Assembly: GCA_013911065.1 (NCBI GenBank)
Contig: JACERV010000027.1
Location: forward strand, 1-64,000
DNA from: Ruminococcus sp.
Lineage (GTDB): Bacteria; Bacillota; Clostridia; Lachnospirales; Lachnospiraceae
Length of the DNA stretch: 64,000 bases
Reading direction: 5' to 3'
Part shown: in pieces, positions 26,366-32,874 of the stretch
Numbering within the stretch: position 1 is the stretch's first letter
Layout: each line of letters begins with the position of its first letter
Position numbers and translations under genes: made by a program
Notes under the pieces: model-generated
The model's input: only the letters and a program-made list of their open reading frames with translations
Database searches by the model: none
Told to the model about the DNA's origin: nothing

Positions 26366-26404
26366 AGAGGAAATGAGCGGTAAAAGCGCCATTTCCTTTT
26401 TTGT
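26366..26404 (+). terminator. intrinsic terminator after the mod operon
   Basis: aggaaatg (26368-26375) pairs with catttcct (26390-26397), followed by tttttgttg. It lies about 40 bases after the ModE-like stop codon. Confidence 0.75.
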
Positions 26405-26513
26405 TGAAAATGTTTAAACATGTTTTAAGAAGCATGATTCAGTAGATTTTCAAGGCTAATTGCGGTATAATAAATCGTATTCTTGAAGATGACTGATATA
26501 GGAGGTATAAAGC

Positions 26514-27224
26514 ATGTGGACGAGAATTGAGTTGAAAATGAGAGGAAAACAGGCCTTTCAGAGGAATTATTGGTCTGCGGTTGTAGTTGCTCTGGTGATG
26601 GCCATTGTGCTATATGGGGTATCTGCATCCAACTCTAATGGTGCACGGGAACACAGTCGCTTTTATGGGAATGGGGATTATTTTTTTGAATATTCCCTGC
26701 TTTTAATAGTTATTGCATTAGTCAGTGGAATTTTGAGCCTGGGTATGATGCTGCTTGGAATTTTTGTGGGAAATGTACTGCTGGTCGGAGGATACCGTTT
26801 CTTCGTACTGAACCAGACAGAGACACCGACGGCAGGTACCCTTGGATATGGTTTTAAATCAGGAAGCTATGGGAACATTGTTTTGATTATGTTTCTGAGG
26901 AATTTGTTTATATTTCTGTGGACATTGCTGTTAGTTGTGCCGGGAATCATCAAGCATTACGAGTATCTGATGGTGCCTTATATTCTTGCGGAAAATCCGG
27001 GAATGAGAAGAGAAGAGGCGTTCCTTATAAGTAAAAAGATGATGATGGGGCAGAAGTGGGATACATTTGTGCTGGATTTATCTTTCATCGGGTGGAGAAT
27101 ATTGGAGGGACTGACGTTTGGAATATTGGGCATTTTCTATGTAGAGCCTTATATTCAGTCCACATTTGCTGAATTGTATACGGTAAACAAAGAAGTGGCT
27201 TATCGAAATGGATATATCCGGTAA
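26514..27224 (+). CDS. DUF975 family membrane protein
   Basis: The 236-residue protein has a short amphipathic N terminus (MWTRIELKMRGKQAFQRNYW) typical of DUF975 and about five membrane segments: residues about 22-40, 62-90, 120-150 and a C-terminal pair. The inner loop VPYILAENPGMRREEAFLISKKMM matches the family's conserved motif. Function is unknown. AGGAGG lies 8 bases before the ATG, and a TATAAT at 26466-26471 may be its -10. It is a single-gene unit between the mod terminator and a hairpin at 27238. Confidence 0.8.
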   Translation: MWTRIELKMRGKQAFQRNYWSAVVVALVMAIVLYGVSASNSNGAREHSRFYGNGDYFFEYSLLLIVIALVSGILSLGMMLLGIFVGNVLLVGGYRFFVLNQTETPTAGTLGYGFKSGSYGNIVLIMFLRNLFIFLWTLLLVVPGIIKHYEYLMVPYILAENPGMRREEAFLISKKMMMGQKWDTFVLDLSFIGWRILEGLTFGILGIFYVEPYIQSTFAELYTVNKEVAYRNGYIR

Positions 27225-27237
27225 GGAAAAAGGAAAG

Positions 27238-27263
27238 GGCTGCTGCATCATCCATGCAGCAGT
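27238..27263. terminator. hairpin downstream of DUF975 gene
   Basis: ggctgctgca (27238-27247) pairs with tgcagcagtc (27255-27264) around tcatcca. A T-rich run follows only on the minus strand (ccctttcctttttcc), so it may terminate leftward transcription from the gene at 27464-27769 or form the DUF975 mRNA end. Confidence 0.45.
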
Positions 27264-27463
27264 CCAGAGAAAAGGGAAAATCTATTTATAAATTATGAAA
27301 TTATCTTCTTTAGTCGAAGTCCAATGGCCACGGATGCAATGCTGCAAGTGCAGCCATTGTCTTCTGTTTTTCATAAATATAGAATACCAGGTAATTGTGA
27401 ATACACTGTGACAAGATTTGGAAATCTTTATGAAAATTCTTAAAGGAAAATGAAGAAGTATTT

Positions 27464-27769
27464 TCAGTGCTTATTATGAACAATATGCATGCTGTTCTTT
27501 GCAGAATCCTGCCATCTCTCTTTTTGCTTGTCATACATCTCATGCAGCCATTCTATTGCAGAATCCATCCCCTCCTCTGACATTGGGAAGACGGAAGAAT
27601 CCTTCTCACTGTCCGGTGTCTTTTCAAAGGACCAGGGCTCCGGGTATACCGTCAATGTGAAGGTCTCTTTACTGTCATCCATTTTAAAATAATAACGCAT
27701 ACCTCTGTGGCATCCGGAAAAAGGTTCCTTTTTCAGTCCGCCTATAGGAATTAACTTTTTATCTATCAT
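27464..27769 (-). CDS. hypothetical protein, 101 residues
   Basis: A soluble, charged protein without signal peptide or membrane segment. Its composition (GCHRGMRYYFKM, a TFTLTVYPEPWSFE strand pair, an acidic linker, then a basic helix AIEWLHEMYDKQKERWQ) suggests one small alpha/beta domain. I do not recognise a family with certainty. The ATG is preceded by AAGGA at a long spacing and by tataat (on the minus strand), so transcription signals lie close to it. It reads leftward toward the DUF975 gene. Confidence 0.6.
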   Translation of the reverse strand: MIDKKLIPIGGLKKEPFSGCHRGMRYYFKMDDSKETFTLTVYPEPWSFEKTPDSEKDSSVFPMSEEGMDSAIEWLHEMYDKQKERWQDSAKNSMHIVHNKH

Positions 27770-27854
27770 AATAATTATACAATCCTTTCTGCTTTGGTAT
27801 TACGGTCAGGGTTGGCCGGGCCGATAATATTATAACACAGATGAAAAAAAGACA

Positions 27855-27883
27855 AAAGGAAAGAGTCACAACACGTGTGACTC
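27855..27883 (-). terminator. terminator of the DtxR-family gene
   Basis: gagtcaca (27863-27870) pairs with tgtgactc (27876-27883). On the minus strand the hairpin is followed by tttccttttgtcttttttt. It lies 180 bases past the stop of the leftward DtxR-family gene. Confidence 0.65.
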
Positions 27884-28062
27884 AAAGGGGGGAAAGTTTA
27901 TGAAAAAGTGTTCTTTTCTTTCGAACAATTATATTATAAGATTTACTTGTGTAAAAAGTATGATACATTTTTGAATGAATTGTAAATTGTCTATGAATAT
28001 TCCTTGACATCCTTTCATAATCTTCCCGACAGCCAGGCAAAGAGTGCCTGATAAAATCTCTC

Positions 28063-28422
28063 TTATCTAATATGCTTTTTAATAGCTTCAAAGCTTTCCT
28101 TGCTGATGACATGCTCCAGTTTGCAGGCGTCATCGGCGGCAGTTTCTTTATCTACCCCAAGCTGTACCAGCCATTTGGTTATTAGCTCATGCCGCTCATA
28201 AATCATCTCTGCAATTGCTCTCCCCGCATCTGTGAGAGTGATAAAACCTTCTTTTGATACAATAATATGATTCTTCTCCCGGAGATTTTTCATTGCTACA
28301 CTGACGCTGGACTTTTTGAAACCCAGTTCTTCAGCAACATCTATGGAACGCACAGTAGGATGCGCTTTACTCAGAATCAAAATGGTTTCCAGATAGTTTT
28401 CAGCAGATTCATTCGTCTTCAT
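28063..28422 (-). CDS. DtxR/MntR-family metal-dependent regulator
   Basis: The 119-residue protein contains the winged-helix domain (SAENYLETILILSKAHPTVRSIDVAEELGFKKSSVSVAMKNL..., residues about 5-60) and the metal-binding/dimerisation helices (IYERHELITKWLVQLGV, ADDACKLEHVIS with the E/H/C-type ligands). It lacks the C-terminal SH3-like domain of DtxR, as in MntR. The family represses iron or manganese genes when metal is bound. It is divergent from feoA, whose promoter carries a palindrome that I propose as its operator. Confidence 0.92.
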   Translation of the reverse strand: MKTNESAENYLETILILSKAHPTVRSIDVAEELGFKKSSVSVAMKNLREKNHIIVSKEGFITLTDAGRAIAEMIYERHELITKWLVQLGVDKETAADDACKLEHVISKESFEAIKKHIR

Positions 28423-28543
28423 GGTTATTCACCTCGATTTCTATCACATTTAAGTGCTAATAAAGTTATGGTATCATATTTCAGGCAATAGAGCAAATAT
28501 ATTATGTCAAGAGATTTATTGATAAGTTTTCTCAATAAAGTAC

Positions 28544-28576
28544 TTGACAATCAAAGCGTGTTAGAATATACTAACC
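28544..28576 (+). promoter_or_regulatory. feoA promoter with overlapping candidate metal-regulator operator
   Basis: TTGACA (28544-28549), a 17-base spacer and TATACT (28567-28572) form a strong promoter. The palindrome GTTAG-AATATA-CTAAC (28560-28575) covers the -10. Repressor bound there would block polymerase. Similar palindromes occur at 29105, 32315 and 36710. Confidence 0.75.
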
Positions 28577-28624
28577 ATATAAATGAAAAGAATTATCAAT
28601 TATTCAAAAGAAAGAAGATGAGTC

Positions 28625-28840
28625 ATGATGCCATTAACAATGGTAAAAGAAGGCGAACCAAACACAATCCGTAAAGTCGGAGGAAAAGAAGAGACCAGGA
28701 GATTCTTGGAAAACCTTGGTTTTGTTGAAGGAGGAATTGTCACAGTTGTATCTGTGATTGCAGGCAATGTGATTGTCAATGTAAAAGAATCCAGAGTTGC
28801 CATCGGTAAAGATATGGCAAATAAAATCATGGTTGTCTAA
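28625..28840 (+). CDS. feoA: FeoA-domain protein, first copy
   Basis: The 71-residue SH3-like FeoA protein has MVKEGEPNTIRKVGGKEETRRFLENLGFVEGG followed by VTVVSVIAGNVIVNVKESRVAIGKDMANKIMV. FeoA is a small cytoplasmic partner of the FeoB ferrous-iron transporter. The two adjacent Met codons leave the exact start open by one residue. It is followed after 14 bases by a second FeoA gene. Confidence 0.92.
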   Translation: MMPLTMVKEGEPNTIRKVGGKEETRRFLENLGFVEGGIVTVVSVIAGNVIVNVKESRVAIGKDMANKIMVV

Positions 28841-28854
28841 AGGAGGGAGAAACG

Positions 28855-29076
28855 GTGAAAACATTAAAAGAAGTTCCATGCGGAGAGTCCGTGAAAGTAA
28901 CGAAATTAACTGGCGAGGGGCCGGTAAAGAGACGTATTATGGATATGGGAATTACAAAAGGTGTAGATATTTTTGTGAGAAAAGTAGCGCCTTTGGGTGA
29001 TCCTGTGGAAATCACAGTAAGAGGATATGAATTGTCTGTACGAAAAGCAGATGCAGAAATGATTTTAGTTGAGTAG
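28855..29076 (+). CDS. feoA: FeoA-domain protein, second copy
   Basis: A 73-residue FeoA with a GTG start after AAGGAGGGAGAAACG. Conserved features include MKTLKEVPCGESVKVTKL, the turn GPVKRRIMDMGITKG and DPVEITVRGYELSVRKADAEMI. Tandem FeoA genes before feoB are common in Firmicutes. The 120-base gap to feoB contains another copy of the GTTAG-N6-CTAAC-type palindrome. Confidence 0.93.
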   Translation: MKTLKEVPCGESVKVTKLTGEGPVKRRIMDMGITKGVDIFVRKVAPLGDPVEITVRGYELSVRKADAEMILVE

Positions 29077-29104
29077 ACATTTCTGCATTTAATTTTTGCA
29101 AAGG

Positions 29105-29122
29105 GGTTAGCCTGAACTAATC
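29105..29122. promoter_or_regulatory. candidate metal-regulator operator before feoB
   Basis: GGTTAG-CCTGAA-CTAATC (29105-29122). The central part (ttagcct) also resembles the classical DtxR/IdeR box. It lies 75 bases before feoB. No clear separate promoter is visible, so it could modulate readthrough from feoA or an internal start. Confidence 0.5.
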
Positions 29123-29196
29123 AAATGCAGAAGCATAAACTGCGAAATATCATTGCAGCATACTATTGAGTTAAACTTATCAGGAGGAAAGAGTAA

Positions 29197-31380
29197 ATGG
29201 CTATTAAAATTGCGTTGGCAGGAAATCCAAACAGTGGAAAAACTACATTGTTCAATGCGCTCACTGGTTCCAATCAGTTCGTTGGAAACTGGCCGGGGGT
29301 TACAGTAGAAAAAAAGGAAGGAAAGCTCAAGGGAAATAAAAGTGTTATTATTACAGACTTGCCTGGGATTTATTCACTTTCCCCTTATACTTTAGAGGAA
29401 GTGGTGGCAAGAAATTACCTGATTCATGAAAAGCCGGATGCCATACTGAACATTGTAGATGGTACGAATCTTGAGAGAAACCTTTATCTGTCGACACAGT
29501 TAATGGAGCTGGGAATTCCGGTTGTCATGGCAGTAAACATGATGGATGTGGTAGAGAAAAATGGTGATAAAATACATATTGATAAGCTTTCTAAAAAATT
29601 GGGCTGTGAAGTTGTAGAGATCTCGGCTTTAAAAGGAAGCGGTATCCAAAAAGCTGCCGAAAAAGCAGTGGCTGCCGCAAATGCTAAAAAAGCATCAATG
29701 CCTGTGCACACATTTGCAACTGAAGTGGAGAGTATACTGGATGCTGTGGAAGCAAAAATTGGAAATAGTGTACCGGAGGAACAGAAACGGTTTTTCGCAA
29801 TTAAGCTGCTGGAAAGAGATGATAAAATTTCTGCACAGATGGAATTTGTACCGGATGTAACGGAAGAGATTAATGCAATAGAGAAGGAAATGGATGATGA
29901 TACGGAAAGTATTATCACCAACGAAAGATATGTTTACATTTCTTCTATTATAGATGAATGTTATACTAAGCTCAGCAAAGGGAAAATGACAGTTTCTGAT
30001 AAAATTGACCGTATCGTTACGAATCGTTTTCTGGCACTTCCGATTTTCGCAGTTGTAATGTTTATTGTTTACTACGTTGCAGTTACAACAGTAGGAACAT
30101 GGGCAACTGACTGGGCAAATGACGGTTTATTCGGTGAAGGATGGAGCCTGTTTGGATTGGAAGTACCTGGAATTCCTGTGCTTGTAGAAGCTGCATTAAA
30201 TGCAGTAGGTACAGCAGCATGGCTTCAGGGATTGATTCTGGATGGTATTGTTGCCGGTGTAGGAGCTGTTTTAGGTTTCGTACCGCAGATGCTGGTACTG
30301 TTTATCTTCCTTGCATTCCTGGAAGCATGCGGCTACATGTCCAGAGTTGCATTTATCATGGATAGAATTTTCCGCAAATTTGGTCTTTCAGGAAAATCCT
30401 TTATTCCGATGCTGATAGGAAGCGGCTGTGGTGTTCCGGGTGTCATGGCATCGCGTACCATTGAAAATGACCGCGATAGAAAGATGACAATTATGACTAC
30501 AACCTTTGTTCCATGCGGTGCCAAACTTCCGATTATTGCGCTGATTGCAGGAGCTTTGTTCCAGGGAGCATGGTGGGTTGCACCAAGTGCTTATTTTGTA
30601 GGAATCGGAGCCATTATTTGCTCAGGTATTATTTTAAAGAAAACGAAAATGTTTGCAGGAGATCCGGCTCCTTTTGTTATGGAACTTCCGGCATATCATC
30701 TTCCGACCGTAGTGAACGTGCTCCGCAGTATGTGGGAGAGAGGCTGGTCCTTTATTAAAAAGGCTGGTACAATTATTCTTCTTTCCACAATCTTCGTATG
30801 GTTTACATCTTATTTTGGATGGGTAAACGGACAATTCAGGATGTTGGATACTATGGAATTAGATCACAGTATACTTGCAGCCATGGGAAATGCAATTAGA
30901 TGGATATTTATTCCTCTCGGCTGGGGAGACTGGAGATCAGCAGTGGCAGCGATTACTGGTCTGGTAGCAAAAGAAAATGTAGTAGGTACTTTTGGAATCC
31001 TTTATGGTTTTGCAGAAGTTGCAGAAGAAGGAAACGAAGTCTGGGGAGCCCTTGCAGGCAGCATGACAGCGGTAGCGGCATATTCCTTCCTTGTCTTCAA
31101 CCTCTTATGCGCACCTTGCTTTGCAGCAATGGGAGCGATTAAAAGAGAGATGAACAATACGAAATGGTTCTGGTTTGCAATTGGATATCAGACATTGCTG
31201 GCATATGTAGTATCACTGTGTGTATATCAGATAGGTACATTCATAACAACGGGTGAATTTGGAGTAGGATTAATTGCAGCAATTTTAATTGTAATCGGAT
31301 TTATTTACCTGTTAGTAAGACCATATAAAGAAAGCAATACTTTAAAGGTAAATATGAAACGTGTGGCAGGAACGAAGTAA
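29197..31380 (+). CDS. feoB: ferrous iron transporter FeoB
   Basis: The 727-residue protein has an N-terminal G domain: G1 GNPNSGKTTLFNALTG (residue 8 on), G3 DLPG, G4 NMMD (about 116) and G5 ISALKG. A GDI-like helical domain follows, then a membrane region with Gate repeats (FLAFLEACGYMSRVAFIMDR, GCGVPGVMASRTIENDRDRK, FVPCGAKLP, GLVAKENVVGTFGILYG). It imports Fe2+. AGGAGG lies 9 bases before the ATG. Last large gene of the feo operon. Confidence 0.97.
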   Translation: MAIKIALAGNPNSGKTTLFNALTGSNQFVGNWPGVTVEKKEGKLKGNKSVIITDLPGIYSLSPYTLEEVVARNYLIHEKPDAILNIVDGTNLERNLYLSTQLMELGIPVVMAVNMMDVVEKNGDKIHIDKLSKKLGCEVVEISALKGSGIQKAAEKAVAAANAKKASMPVHTFATEVESILDAVEAKIGNSVPEEQKRFFAIKLLERDDKISAQMEFVPDVTEEINAIEKEMDDDTESIITNERYVYISSIIDECYTKLSKGKMTVSDKIDRIVTNRFLALPIFAVVMFIVYYVAVTTVGTWATDWANDGLFGEGWSLFGLEVPGIPVLVEAALNAVGTAAWLQGLILDGIVAGVGAVLGFVPQMLVLFIFLAFLEACGYMSRVAFIMDRIFRKFGLSGKSFIPMLIGSGCGVPGVMASRTIENDRDRKMTIMTTTFVPCGAKLPIIALIAGALFQGAWWVAPSAYFVGIGAIICSGIILKKTKMFAGDPAPFVMELPAYHLPTVVNVLRSMWERGWSFIKKAGTIILLSTIFVWFTSYFGWVNGQFRMLDTMELDHSILAAMGNAIRWIFIPLGWGDWRSAVAAITGLVAKENVVGTFGILYGFAEVAEEGNEVWGALAGSMTAVAAYSFLVFNLLCAPCFAAMGAIKREMNNTKWFWFAIGYQTLLAYVVSLCVYQIGTFITTGEFGVGLIAAILIVIGFIYLLVRPYKESNTLKVNMKRVAGTK

Positions 31381-31443
31381 AAAGCAATAAAGAGGGCCTG
31401 TCTGGTATGGAAAGGATTTCATTTTTGAAAGGAGGCAGCTTTT

Positions 31444-31584
31444 ATGGGAACAATTCTGGTAGGAGCAATCGTAGCGGGGGCAGTAGCAATGATAATCCGG
31501 GGAATGATTCGTGATAAAAAGAACGGAAAGTCAATTCATTGCGGTAACGACTGTAAAAATTGCGGAGGTCACTGTGGGCACTAG
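31444..31584 (+). CDS. FeoB-associated Cys-rich membrane protein
   Basis: A 46-residue peptide: one N-terminal membrane helix (GTILVGAIVAGAVAMIIRGM), a basic stretch, and a Cys/His tail (HCGNDCKNCGGHCGH). This is the pattern of the small FeoB-associated Cys-rich proteins, thought to help FeoB, possibly by delivering or binding iron at the membrane. AAGGAGG precedes the ATG. It overlaps the next gene by 11 bases. Confidence 0.85.
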   Translation: MGTILVGAIVAGAVAMIIRGMIRDKKNGKSIHCGNDCKNCGGHCGH

Positions 31585-31807
31585 AGAAGTAATCGTCGAA
31601 AAGTTGAAAGAGAACGGGTGCAGAATTACGAAGCAGCGCCTTGTGTTAATTGATATTATTTTGCAAAATGAATGTCAAAGCTGCAAGGAAATCTATTATA
31701 AAGCAGTTGAGATAGATGATAAGATCGGTGTGGCAACGGTATACAGAATGGTGAATGCTCTGGAAGAAGTCGGGGCAATCAACAGAAAGCTTGTGCTTAC
31801 TCTTTGA
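31574..31807 (+). CDS. HTH-only Fur-family protein
   Basis: From a GTG at 31574 (GGAGG 6 bases upstream, inside the preceding gene) the protein is 77 residues: KENGCRITKQRLVLIDIILQNECQ..., then IDDKIGVATVYRMVNALEEVGAINRK. This is the Fur winged helix; the C-terminal metal-binding and dimerisation domain (about 60 residues) is missing. An intrinsic terminator follows 11 bases after the stop, so the short form is unlikely to be a sequencing frameshift. The longer frame from 31511 overlaps the Cys-rich gene fully and is rejected. How it would sense metal or dimerise is unknown. Confidence 0.82.
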   Translation: MGTREVIVEKLKENGCRITKQRLVLIDIILQNECQSCKEIYYKAVEIDDKIGVATVYRMVNALEEVGAINRKLVLTL

Positions 31808-31818
31808 TGCCTAAGGCA

Positions 31819-31864
31819 AGAAAAGCGCTTAATGAGAATAATTCTTGTTAAGCGCTTTTCTTTA
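31819..31864 (+). terminator. intrinsic terminator of the feo operon
   Basis: agaaaagcgcttaa (31819-31832) pairs with ttaagcgcttttct (31848-31861), a perfect 14-bp stem followed by tta. The 3' arm supplies the T-run. Confidence 0.8.
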
Positions 31865-31887
31865 GAAAATAAAAGAATGAGGTGAAT

Positions 31888-32310
31888 ATGAAGACATTTA
31901 TTAACGGAATATTTATTGGGCTTGGATTTCTATTTATCGGGCTGGGTATGGTGGGAGTTGCTCTGCCGCTGCTCCCATCTACTCCATTTCTAATACTGGC
32001 GGCAGTTTGTTTTGCGAAAGGCTCTAAAAAGTTTCATAGTTGGTTTTTAAGTACATCCTTATATCAAAAATATGTGGAGCCTGCGTTGAGCCGGAAAGAG
32101 ATGGAAAAGACTGCAAAAAGAAAAACACTGATTACACTCTGTGTGATATTTATTATTGGTTTCTGGGCGGTGCCTGTGTGGCATGCTAAGGTCGTTATTT
32201 TACTTGTGGCTATGTTCCATATTTACTATTTTGCCTTTAAAATAAAAACTGTAAAGACAGAAAATAAAGAGATGGATTCAGAAGTGGTTAATGATAAAAT
32301 TTCTCCATAA
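31888..32310 (+). CDS. DUF454 (YbaN-like) membrane protein
   Basis: The 140-residue protein matches DUF454: an N-terminal membrane helix pair around GLGFLFIGLGMVGVALPLLP, the motif STPFLILAAVCFAKGSKKFHSWF, and two C-terminal helices. Function is unknown. A GTG at 31882 is in frame, but GAGGTG lies just before the ATG at 31888, which is preferred. It follows the feo terminator and precedes the next metal-regulated promoter. Confidence 0.88.
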   Translation: MKTFINGIFIGLGFLFIGLGMVGVALPLLPSTPFLILAAVCFAKGSKKFHSWFLSTSLYQKYVEPALSRKEMEKTAKRKTLITLCVIFIIGFWAVPVWHAKVVILLVAMFHIYYFAFKIKTVKTENKEMDSEVVNDKISP

Positions 32311-32314
32311 TGAA

Positions 32315-32352
32315 GGTTAGTTTTGACTAGCCTGAAATTTCCTTGCTATGAT
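32315..32352 (+). promoter_or_regulatory. promoter and candidate metal-regulator operator of the P-type ATPase operon
   Basis: TTGACT (32323-32328), an 18-base spacer and TATGAT (32347-32352). The palindrome GGTTAG-TTTTGA-CTAGCC (32315-32332) overlaps the -35. This is the third member of the GTTAG-N6-CTAAC set. Confidence 0.65.
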
Positions 32353-32397
32353 ATACAAATAAAGCAGAATCAGGCTTATCAGACAGGAGTGATGAAG

Positions 32398-32478
32398 ATG
32401 AAGCAGCATAAGTTCTGGGCGTGGGCAGCAGTTTTTTGCTTTGTGATGGCCATTTATACCGGACACAAACACAAATAA
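32398..32478 (+). CDS. 26-residue membrane peptide
   Basis: MKQHKFWAWAAVFCFVMAIY followed by TGHKHK: one hydrophobic helix bracketed by Lys/His. AGGAG lies 8 bases before the ATG at 32398. It is the first gene after the metal-regulated promoter and precedes the DUF6110 gene. It resembles very short conserved peptides (I believe DUF6219-type) near heavy-metal ATPases in Lachnospiraceae, but I cannot confirm the family name. The His-rich tail would suit metal binding. Confidence 0.6.
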   Translation: MKQHKFWAWAAVFCFVMAIYTGHKHK

Positions 32479-32540
32479 AAATGAAGTCTGAACAATGACC
32501 CGAAAAATGATGAGAAAGTACGACAAGGAGGAGAATAAGA

Positions 32541-32834
32541 ATGGATATTTTTAAAATGAAAAGAATTGGTATTTTTGCAGGAGGTGTTTTATTTGGCACT
32601 GCGGGGGTGAAAGTCCTTTCGAGTAAAGATGCAAAGAAGGTTTACACAAACTGTACGGCGGCAGTACTGCGGGCAAAAGAATGTGTAATGAAGACTGCAA
32701 CTACAGTACAGGAGAATGCGGAGGATATCCTGGAGGAGGCAAAGCAGATTAACGAGGAGCGTGCCAGACAGGAAGTAGTTCATACAGAGGACATACCTGC
32801 AGCGGCAGAAGCTTCTGAAGAGTATTCGGAGTAG
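32541..32834 (+). CDS. DUF6110 family protein
   Basis: The 97-residue protein has a glycine-rich N-terminal hydrophobic segment (RIGIFAGGVLFGTAGVKVLSS), then a helical, charged tail with TNCTAAVLRAKECVMKTATTVQENAEDILEEAKQ. This matches the DUF6110 family, which commonly precedes heavy-metal P-type ATPases in clostridia. Function is unknown; I infer an accessory role at the membrane for the ATPase. AAGGAGGAG precedes the ATG. Confidence 0.75.
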   Translation: MDIFKMKRIGIFAGGVLFGTAGVKVLSSKDAKKVYTNCTAAVLRAKECVMKTATTVQENAEDILEEAKQINEERARQEVVHTEDIPAAAEASEEYSE

Positions 32835-32874
32835 CAGCTTTGGCAGATAGCAGAAGCATTTGGGAGGGAACTTC

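Noticed and set aside
27310-27543. 77-codon minus-strand frame
   Set aside because: Overlaps the end of the 27464-27769 gene in another frame and the intergenic region, with no ribosome site.
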